Translations under genes and position numbers: made by a program | Part shown: positions 54,195 to 64,000 of the stretch, one piece after another | How the letters are laid out: the number at the start of each line of letters is the position of its first letter | Numbering within the stretch: position 1 is the stretch's first letter | DNA from: Amphirosellinia nigrospora | Lineage: Eukaryota; Ascomycota; Sordariomycetes; Xylariales; Xylariaceae | Direction of reading: 5' to 3' | Length of the DNA stretch: 64,000 nt | Assembly: GCA_004123355.1 (NCBI GenBank) | Contig: SCHM01000001.1 | Span: 1-64,000 of the forward strand | Notes under the pieces: model-generated | What the model was told of the DNA's origin: nothing | What the model saw: the letters and a program-made list of their open reading frames with translations, nothing else | Database searches by the model: none

Positions 54195-55438
54195 CTACTA
54201 ACTAATATAACTATTTAAAAATATAACTAGGATTTTAATCTGCTTAATAATTATATTATTAGTTTTTTATTAATAATAATATTATTTAGAAATAATTTAT
54301 TAATAATATAACTATAATAATTAATTAATATAAACGTTATAACTTAAGCTATAATTTAATTAATTATTAATGTTATATTAAGTAAATAAACTATAAAAAT
54401 ATTATTTTTATTAAAGCTAATAATAATAATATTAAAACTAATAAAAACTATAAAAAATAAAAAGCTATCGATAATAATAACGCTAAACAAACGTATTATT
54501 AAAATAATAATTAAACGCTGTTACGAATTATTAAATAAAAATAATAATAATAATAACGATTTATTAATAGTAGCAAAAATTGCTAAATTATTATTATTTA
54601 TTTAAAAATAACTACGTTATAAAATATATATATCGAAGTAAAAATAAACAATACTATTAAAATAAAATATATAATACTATATTATAAAGTATTTTTTAAT
54701 TATTTTTCCTAAGTTGCAAATATTTTTTAAGTTTACGGACGTTTAATAACTAGTCTTATTAGACCAATACTTTTTACGACAATAACGATACGTCTTACAA
54801 CAATAAATATTTCTTATAACGATAATAATATTTATTTATATTTTTATTTTTACTTTATAAACAAAGATAAGATTTTTACTTGCGCCTTTAAGCAAAAGAT
54901 ATTAGACCGATATTTCTTGCGACAGTTTTTGTTTTTACCCGCTAAATAAACCGATACGTTTAGACGATAACACTTAGAGCTTCCCCGGCCAGACCGACAA
55001 AAAGACGAAAAAAATAACAATAAAATAATAAAAAAAAAAAAATAAAATTAAACGCCGTATTCAGTTTAATATCTCCGATTTAAATAACGATAATAATATT
55101 AAAACGGACAAAGATTACTAATAAAAATATAAACAATAATAAAAAAAAATAATAATAAAAAAAATAAAATAAAAATAATATAAAAAAAAATAAAATTATA
55201 GCAATAAAAAATAATATAAATAATAGTTTAATCGAAAAAAAATATAATATATAATAATAAGGACATTATTTTATTTTCTAAAGGGGGAGCAAATATAACG
55301 CTATTTTAAAAACATTATTTCTAAAATAATATTTAGCTTACTAAACACTATTTATAGGACGTTATTTTTAAAACAACGTTTAATATAAACTTAGCTTAAT
55401 AATTTAATAACTTTAAAATTAATAACTATACGCTATCA
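54195..55438 (+). mobile_element. 5'-truncated LTR retrotransposon fossil of the 145-bp LTR family
   Basis: About 1.2 kb that aligns with 15580-16786 of the long element and, in reverse, with 56973-58300. It keeps the last part of the interior, a purine tract AAAGGGGGAGCAAA (55280-55293) and the 3' LTR (55294-55438). Homology stops at about 54195 and no 5' LTR for it is visible. The part from about 54720 to 55080 is less degraded than in the other copies (for example CTTCCCCGGCCAGACCGAC). Broken and non-coding. Confidence 0.8.
55294..55438 (+). repeat. 3' LTR of the truncated element
   Basis: Starts TATAACGC after the purine tract and ends CGCTATCA. The CA end indicates that the TTA ends of sister copies derive from TCA, so the family has ordinary TG...CA ends. 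It directly abuts a Helentron-like fragment. Confidence 0.85.
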
Positions 55439-55532
55439 CTAGTATAATTAATAACTATAATTTATTTATTAATTTAAATATATAGTTTTAAAAACTTAAG
55501 TATTTTTGCCTTTAAATTAAAAAGCTTTTAAA
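55439..55532 (+). mobile_element. 3'-end fragment of the Helentron-like family (copy D)
   Basis: Matches only the last 90 or so bases of copies A-C: CTAGTATAATTAATAACTAT at the left, then AAAACTTAAGTA, a decayed hairpin and an end like GCTTTTA. It begins at the LTR boundary, so the LTR element inserted into an existing Helentron-like copy near its CTAGC motif and the rest of that copy was lost upstream. The exact right limit is uncertain by a few bases. Confidence 0.7.
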
Positions 55533-55543
55533 GTTACGTTTTA

Positions 55544-56271
55544 TATACTCGAAAAAATAAAGCTTTAGCATATATAATATATTATATATAAATCTATAAA
55601 TAAAGTAAAAAAAAAAAAGGTTTAAGTTTATATTATAAATAACTGCTTAAATATTTATATAAAGCAGCTATATTTATTATTAATGCTTGCTTTTATTTAC
55701 TATAACTATATTTATTATATTTACTATAAATAGTAATTATTATAAATAAAGATTATAAGTATTATAGCTAGTAGTAAAGTATAGCTACTAGAGCTTATAA
55801 ATTTATAACTACTTTTTTTCGAAAAAAAAATAATTTAACTAAGGTTAAAATTATAACTGCTTTTTACCGAAAAAAAGGATTATTTTAGGTTTTTATTAAT
55901 ATAATTTTTTATAAAGCTTTATACCGTTAAGTTATTATATTAGTTTTTTATACGTTGTTTAAAATTTTTCTTGTTTAATAGTACTTAAATAATTAATATT
56001 ATAAATTTACAAGCTTTAATAGTTATACCCACTATTAACCATAGCACCCATAATTTCTACTTATAATAACTACTACATATAATAAATGCGTAACTACTAT
56101 TCGCAGTAAATATAGTTACAGTAAATAAAAGCAGGCATTAATAATAAATATAGCTGCTTTATATAAATATTTAAACAGCTATTTATATTATAAGCTTAAA
56201 CTTTTTTTTTTTTTTTTTTATATATTTTATATATATTATATTATATATAAACCTTTATTTTTTCGAATATA
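55544..56271. repeat. Foldback element with arms of about 265 bp
   Basis: The two halves are inverted copies: left arm about 55544-55812, right arm about 56006-56271, spacer about 190 bp. Ends read TATACTCGAAAAAATAAAG at the left and TATATTCGAAAAAATAAAG on the complement at the right. Matching landmarks include AAATATTTATATAAAGCAGC, TTATTATTAATGCYTGC and GCTTRTAAATTTATAA. TA lies outside each end, compatible with a Tc1/mariner-type target but uninformative in such AT-rich DNA. The right arm keeps more C and G than the left (for example 56029-56135). The spacer has no credible gene. Likely a MITE or foldback transposon. Confidence 0.8.
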
Positions 56272-56273
56272 TA

Positions 56274-56972
56274 AATATAATTATTTATAAATTATTTATA
56301 ATATTATAAAATATTAAAACTATTTTTATAATATTTTTTAATTAAACTAAATAATTAATTTAATTTAAAAATATTAAAATATTGTTTAAAAAAAACTAAA
56401 ATAATAAGCGTATATAATTTATATATTAAAACTTTTATTAATATTTTAAATTTATTTGTGTCGAATATTTAAAACGATAAATTTTTATAATAAAACTTTA
56501 ATAAATAATAAAAAATATATATTATTTTAGCTTTTAAATTATATAAAAACTATAAATAAGCTATAAAAATTAACTATTTTTAACTAATTTAATATAATAG
56601 TTTATAATATTATTAATAATTATATATTTAAAAAATAAAAATTTAATATAATATTATTAGTTTTAATTAAATAGTTTAATATTTAGTTAATAATTATATA
56701 AAACTATAAATACAAAATATTAAATTTAGCTTTTATTTTAAATTAATAATATATTATAATAAAATAATTAACTTTAATTTTAATCAAAATATAAACTAAA
56801 CTATATATATATATAAAACTTTATTATTATTTTTTAAAAAATAAAAAATATACGTTTTTTTAATAACGGCTTATTATTATTTTATTATTAATTTATTATA
56901 TTTAGTAAAAAATTAAATAAATAAAATAAAGTTTTATTTAATTAAACAAAAAATAAAATAAACTTATTATTT
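56274..56972. other. AT-rich relic DNA, no gene seen
   Basis: Separates the foldback element from the minus-strand LTR element. Nothing recognised. Confidence 0.5.
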
Positions 56973-57120
56973 TAATAGTATATAATTATTAATTCTAAAG
57001 TTATTAAATTATTAAGCTAAATTTATTATATTAACCGTTGTTTTAAAAACAACGTTTTATAAACAATAGTTAGCTTATTAAATATTGTTTTAAAAACAAT
57101 ATTTTTAAAATAGCGTTATA
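56973..57120 (-). repeat. 3' LTR of the minus-strand element
   Basis: On the complement it starts TATAACGCTATTTTA and ends TATACTATTA. The CAACGTTTT stem block is readable. Degraded to the same extent as the LTRs at 5039 and 16643. Confidence 0.83.
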
Positions 57121-60100
57121 TCTGCTTTTCTTTAAAAAATATATAATTATTACTATATATTATTTTTTCCTGGATTAAACTATTATTTATATTATTTTTT
57201 TATTGCTATAATTTTTATTTTTTTTATATTATTTTATTTTTATTTTTTTTATCGTTATTTTTATTTTTATTATTATTTATATTTTTATTAGCAATTTTAT
57301 CCGTTTTAATATTATTATTATTATTTAAATCGGGGATATTAAACCGAATATAGCGTTTAATTTTATATTTTTTTTTATTTTTTTAAATGTTTATTATTAT
57401 TATTATCTTTTTCGTTTTTTTATTAGTTTAGTTAAAAAAGCTTTAAAATATAATAAAGCTTATTAGAAAAAAAACAAAAATATTAATAAAAATCGTTATT
57501 ATTTAAAATATATCGGTTTATTTAAAAAATAAAAGCAAAAACTATCGTAAAAAATATCGGTCTAACGTTTTTTGCTTAAAAGTATAAATAAATCTTATTT
57601 TTGTTTATAAATAAAAACAAAAATATAAATAAATATCGTTATATTATAAAAAATATCGTTATTATTATAAAACATATTATTATTGTTATAAAAAATATTA
57701 TTATTATTGTAAAAATATTAATCTAATAAAATTAGTTTAAAACGTCGATTAAAACGTCCGTAAATTTAAAAAATATTTATAAACCTAAAAAAATATTTAT
57801 AAAATATTTTATAACGTAGTATTATATATTTTTATTTCGATAATATTATTTATTTTTATTTTAATATATATTTTATAATATAATCGTTTTTAAACAAATA
57901 ATAATAATTTAGCAATTTTTATTATTATTAATAAATTATTATTATTATTATTATTATTATATTATTATTATTTTCGTTTAATAATTCGTAATAACGTTTA
58001 GCTATTATTTTAATAGTATATTTATTTAATATTATTATTATTAATAATTTTTTGTTTTTTATAATTTTTATTAGCTTTAATATTATTATTATTAGCTTTA
58101 ATAAAAATAGTTTTTATAGTTTATTTATATAATATTAATAATTAATTAAGTTATAATTTAAGTTATAACGTTTATATTAATTAGTTATTATAATTATAGT
58201 TAATAAATTATTTTTAAATAATATTATTATAAATAAAAAACTAATAATATAATTATTAAATAAATTAACATTTTAATTATATTTTAAATAATTATATTAA
58301 TTAATAGTTTTATTATTTAAAAATTTTATTTTTAGATTTTAATTATATTTATTATTTTTACTTTAAAATTTTAGTTTTTATTTTTTTTAAATAGTTTTTT
58401 TTATTATTTAATATTATTTTATAAAAAGTTTATTTTATTTAATAAATTTTTATTTTAATAATATATTTATTAATTTTAGCGTTTAATATTTTATATTATT
58501 TTTTAATTTAATATTTTTAAATTTTATAGCTTTAATTTTTTTTTAAACTTTTTTTATATTATTTTATTAAACGTTTATTATTTTAATATTTATTAAAAAA
58601 TATTTTTATTATTATTAAAAATTTATATAATATTATTTTAAACTTTTATAATATTTTATATTATTTAAGCTAAATAAAATATTATTTTTATTATTAAATA
58701 AAAAATTAATTAAAATATAAAATAAAATTTTTTTTTATATATTATTAAATAATTTAATAAATTTATTATTATTTATAATTAAAAATTAATTTATTTTAGT
58801 TATTAATTTTATAACTAGTTTATTATTTATAGTTATTATTTTTTAATATTAAAATTAATATTTTAGTATTTTTATATAGTTCTAAAACTATAAATTATAT
58901 AAAACCGGTTTTAATTAAAAAATATTTTATTATATTTAATAAAATATTAAATTTATAAATTACGTTATTAAATATATATAAAGCTTCGATTTTTTTATAT
59001 ATTAAAACGTTTAATTTAATATTAATTACTTTAAAACGTATATTTAAATAATAAGCTATAATATTTTTAATTTTTTTAACTTTTAAATAAATTTTAAACT
59101 TTAAACGTTATTAATTAAAAATAATTTATATTAAATTATTAACTATTTTTTAAATATTATATTTAATTAAATTAAATATTTTAAAAATATTTTTTTAATA
59201 TTTTATAATATTAATATTTAATAATAATATTTTATATTTATATATAATAGTTTATTTTAATAATAAATTTAGCTTTTTGTTTTAAAATTTTTTAGAAAGT
59301 TTTTAAAATTTCTAACTTTATTAATAATAGCTATATAATTATTATATGCTTTTTTTAGCTCGCTTTTTTAACTTATTATTTATATTTTATATATATTAAA
59401 TAGATTTTTTTATAATTAATATATAATAAAATAATAATAATATTTAATTATTATACGCCCGTTTATAAAATATATTGTTTATTATATTTAAACGTAATAA
59501 TATTATATAATTATAATTATATCGTTATAATAATAATATTAGTATATATATAATATATAGTACTATATAAATATAAAAATGCTTATAATATTATATAAGT
59601 ATAAAAGTACGCAATATTATAAAAATATAAAAATAATATTTTAATAAATATATAATATTATTATAAATATTATTTTTTAATAAAAAATAGTTTTATATTT
59701 TATTTAAATATATATTTATTTTTATACTAATAATATTTAATAAGATTTATATAGTTATTTTTAATATTATATTTATAATTTTTTAATTTTTAATTTTTTT
59801 ATAATTATATTATTATTTTTAGTTTTATTTTTATTAGACTAATATTTTAATTTAAGCTTTTTAAGCTTTATTAAATATTTTTTATTATATTTTATATTAA
59901 ATTAGTAACGTTTTTTATTAATAGTATTTTAAATATTATTATTATATTAAACTTTAAAGCTTTTTTATTTAATTAAATATTTTAATAATAAATACTTTTT
60001 TTAAATAATTAATTTTTTTAGCGAAAATATTATCGATTTTATATAATATTTATTTTTATTATTTTTTTAATAAAAATATATTTTAGTACTAGTTTTCGTT

Positions 60101-63100
60101 TTAAAAAAAATTAATTTTTTTAATATTAAATATAACTATATTATAAATATTATTTTATAAACTTTTTAATATTAAAAAAGTTTAGTTTATATAGTTTATT
60201 TATTTTTATTAATATAATAAATAGTTTAATTTTTTATATAAACTATTTATAAATAAGTTTTTTAAACAAATAATATTTTTTATAAAATTATAAAAAAATT
60301 TTATTTTTAACGTTAAATTATATAAAATTATATTTAATATTATATTATATTTTAACGTTTATTATTATAAATTATATTATAATTTTATATTTTATTAATA
60401 TAATGTTTAATATAATTAAAAATTTATAATATTATTAAGCATTTTTAAAATTAATAGCGCGTTTTATAACTTAAAACTTAATATTAATTTATTTAATAAT
60501 ATTTTAATAATTATAAAGTTAATATTATTTATATTATATTATAATATAAATATAATATTTAATTATATTAATTTTAAATTTATGATTATATAATATTAAA
60601 TAATAATTTTAATATTTTAATTATATTATTTGTTTTAACTATTAATTTATAAATAATAGCTTATTAATATTATTAATATTATTTTTATTTTTATTTATAA
60701 TATTTATTATAGCTTTAATATAAACTTAAAATTTTAGTTTAAAATAAATTTATATAATATTTTTAATTATATAATAATAATATAATATTAATATAATTAT
60801 TTTATTATATATTTAATATTTTTAATATTTATAAAGTTTTTTTATTAAATTTATATATTATTATTAATAAAATATTAAATATTTATATTTAAATATTTAT
60901 TAAAATAATTTAATAAATAATATTTTTAATAGTTTTATAATAAAATTTATTATAATTATAAAATAATATTAATAGCTTTTAAATTAGTTTTAGTTTATTA
61001 AATATTTTTTACTAATTTATTATATTATTTAAATATTATAAATAATATTATTAATATTTTTTATTTATTTAGCTATATTATATATTATAAATTTTTAAAG
61101 TTTATAATATATTTTTTTAGCCCGAAATAATATTTTTCGTTATATATTATTTTAAAATATTATTTTAATATATATTTAAAATATATAATTATTTTTATTT
61201 ATTTAAATATTAAAAATATAAAAAACTATTTATTATTATATATAAAATATAATTAATAAATAAAAATAAAAAACTATATTAATTTTTTTTTTGTTAAATT
61301 TAAAATAGCTAATTTATATTTTTTAATTTCCGCGATTATTTTCGCGAATTTCCGATCTATAGTATAATTTTATTATAGTTTTAATTTTTAATTTTATTTA
61401 TATATATTTTATTTTTATAAAATATCCGATTTTATTAATAATATTTTTAAATAAGCTATAATTAATATTTTTTACTATTATATTATTTATTACGTTTATA
61501 ATTATTAATAAATATAAAAAAATATTTAAAACTAGATTTATTTTTTTAAAAATATATTTAATATTAAATTAAAATTATAATAAATATATTAACGCTATTA
61601 TTAGTTTTATATTAAGTTTAATAATATTTATTAATTATAAATTTATTTAATTAAAAATTTTTATTATTATTTAATAATTAATAAATAGTATTATTAAAAT
61701 TATATATAATTATATTTAAACTTTAAAATTATAATATATTTATATTAAATAAAATATTTTAGCTTTATTATATTATATTAAATTTATTTTTAAATAATAT
61801 TTTATTTAAAAATAAAATAAGCTATATTAAATTAATAGCTAGTTATTATTTATTTTAGCTTTTATTTATATAAAAAACTATTATTTTATATTTTTTTTTT
61901 TAAAACGTTTAATTTAATAAAATATAATTTAAACGGGTTTTAATATATAAAATAATTATATTTATTAATTATTTTTATAAGATTAAAAAGCTCCGTTTTT
62001 TTTTTTTTATAAACTTAAATATAATTTTCGCTGCTTATTTTTTTCGGATTATAATAATAAAAAAATAATTTTATTTTATATATATTAGCTAATAATTTAA
62101 ATTTTTTTTTAAAAAAAAAAGCTTTTATTAATATTATAAAATAAACTTTTTTAAAAAACTAACTATACTAATATATATTTTAAAAGTTATTAAATTCTAA
62201 AGCTATTTTAGTTTAGCTATTATTTTTATTTAATTATTTATTATTATTAATTTATAATTATTTATAAATTTTAATAATTTTATTATTAAATATACTATAA
62301 ATAATTTATTAATTTTTAGCTTAAAATTAATTTTAATATATATTTAAAATAGTTTTATATACTAAAAATATTTTTTAACTATTTTAAAATAAATAATAAT
62401 ATTATTTATATAAACTTTTATATAATATTATATAATAAAAACTTTTTATTTATAAATCGTTATATATAACTAGAGCTATTTTTAAATTTTTTAATATTAT
62501 ATATAATATTTTTAATTTTTTAAATAATATAATAATTATTCGATTATAATAATCTAGTTATATTAAAAGCCAATAAAAAATTTTTATAATTTATAATTAT
62601 TATATAATAATATTTTTAAATTTATATAATAATAGCTTTTAAAATAAATAATAAATAATAATTTAAAACTATTATTTTATTTAATAATTATAAATTAATT
62701 ATTATTTATTTTTATATTTATTATTTATTATTTGTTATATTATAAATATGAAATATTTAAATAGCGTTAGTTTGTTTATATATATTATTTTGCTTTTATA
62801 ATATATTTTATTTAAAATTTTATTTATTAGCTTTTAGTTTTTAATTTTTAAAATATATAACCGGGCTATAATAATAATTTAATTTTATTAATTTTTAATT
62901 AGTTTTATTTATATTATATTTTTATTTTTTATTTTTATAATATTTTATATATACTATATTTTATATTTTTTAATATTATTTTTAGTTATTTTATATATAT
63001 AAAGTTAGTTATATATTATAAATATTATTTTTAGTCCGAATAAAAAAAAATTTTTTAAAACGTTAAGCGTTAAAAAAAAATTTTTTTTTAATATATTATA

Positions 63101-64000
63101 TTTAAGTTTATTTTTTATTATTATTATTTAAACGTTTTTTTTAATAATGTTTTTTAAAGCTAATATAATTATAATATTATTTATTAAGTTAAATTTTTAC
63201 GCAAGCTATAAATTTATATTATTTTTTAATAATAATATTTTTATTTTTATTAGTTATAATAATAATTATAACTATATTAATTTATTTTATATTATTAATA
63301 AGTATTTATTTTATTTATAGTTTTTAATAATATTTATTTTTATTTTATATTTAATTTAAATTAGCTTATTTATATAATTAATAAAAAAATAACTTTTAAG
63401 CTTTGTTTAAATAATATTATTATTAAAATATTAATATATTTTAGTTCGAATATATAGTTTTATATAAAACTTTTAATATTTAAATCAAAAAATTTATACA
63501 TTATATTAATATTATTATTATTATTATTATAATAGTTTTTATTATATTTAACTTTTTTTTTATTTAATTATAAATAAAATTATTAAATTATTATATAATT
63601 TTATTATAATAATTTAATTTAAAAAATTAATATTAATATTATATTTCGTCTAAAATTTTATTTTAAATAATATATTTAGTCGAAATTTATTTATTAGCTA
63701 TATTATTATTTTAATTAAATTGTTTTATTTATATTATTTATAGTTTTTTTTAAAATTAATATTAAAATAATATATTTTATTAAACTAACTATTTTTTAAT
63801 TATATATATTTAAAGTTTATTTAATTTAAATTTATTTTTAGTATAAATTTTATAATTTATTTATAGTTTATTAATATTATTAAATAGTTTATATTAAAAT
63901 ATATTATTATATTTATATTTTTATTTTATTTATATATTTATACTTATATATTAATATAAAAAAATATTTAAATATATTAAAAGCTATTATTTATAATTAT
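56973..64000 (-). mobile_element. LTR retrotransposon fossil of the 145-bp LTR family, minus strand, runs off the window
   Basis: The 3' LTR lies at the left (56973-57120), with the purine tract beside it on the complement (57121-57133). The interior aligns in reverse with 5039-16786 wherever I checked: for example 57850-58020 with 15900-16000, 62860-63420 with 10380-10920, and 63420-64000 with 8240-8820. It has no Helentron-like insert at the position where the other copy carries one, so it gives the empty site at 63413/63414. Its 5' LTR must lie beyond the window. Heavily degraded, non-coding. Confidence 0.83.

Noticed and set aside
1-64000. Mitochondrial or endosymbiont DNA, because of the extreme A/T content
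   Set aside because: No organellar or bacterial gene is readable, and the content is nested LTR elements, MITEs and Helentron-like copies differing by transitions, as in RIP-degraded fungal nuclear DNA.

Overview
This window looks like a gene desert from a filamentous ascomycete that has, or had, repeat-induced point mutation (RIP). Almost the whole 64 kb is A and T. TA steps dominate. Surviving C and G sit mostly in AGCT and CG contexts, and CA/TG steps are rare outside a few short islands. I found no host protein gene, no intact transposase, no rRNA, no convincing tRNA gene and no CRISPR array. The longest open frames (63-87 codons) are low-complexity or lie inside elements. Such DNA fits an AT-rich isochore, a subtelomere or a regional centromere. 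The sequence alone does not decide between these, and the species is not identifiable.

What can be read is a nested pile of mobile-element fossils, dated relative to one another by target duplications and by empty-site copies present in the same window. Left part (1-16.8 kb): a 1.5-kb Helentron/Helitron2-like element (1261-2774), a short local duplication carrying a solo LTR, a second solo LTR, then a long LTR retrotransposon fossil (5039-16786, TSD GTTTA) with a second Helentron-like copy inside it (8821-10377). Middle (16.8-32.4 kb): unassigned AT-rich relic, a 130-bp tandem duplication, a GC-richer SINE-like island (25953-26354), a 27-bp minisatellite, a minus-strand solo LTR, and two copies of a 604/605-bp MITE with exact 8-bp target duplications. 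The first MITE (27438-29641) was split by a third Helentron-like copy (27639-29239). The second (30787-31391) supplies the empty site. Right part (32.4-64 kb): a second LTR-element family (32411-39677, TSD ATAAT, probably minus strand), a well-preserved solo LTR (44463-44608), a second small GC-richer island (48303-48485), a 5'-truncated LTR element (54195-55438), a 728-bp foldback element (55544-56271), and a minus-strand LTR element that runs off the right end (56973-64000).

How the parts inform each other: the minus-strand element at the right end gives the empty site for the Helentron-like copy at 8821. MITE copy 2 gives the empty site for the copy at 27639. Both comparisons show insertion without target duplication. 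The same Helentron-like family is also older than one LTR insertion (a 3' fragment lies directly against the LTR at 55438), so the two families were active in overlapping periods. Preservation follows length. Elements of several kb are flattened almost to pure A/T, 600-bp MITEs keep G-rich ends, and 145-bp solo LTRs and SINE-sized islands keep most of their C and G. This is what a length-dependent process such as RIP would leave. All composition statements are by eye; nothing was counted by software.
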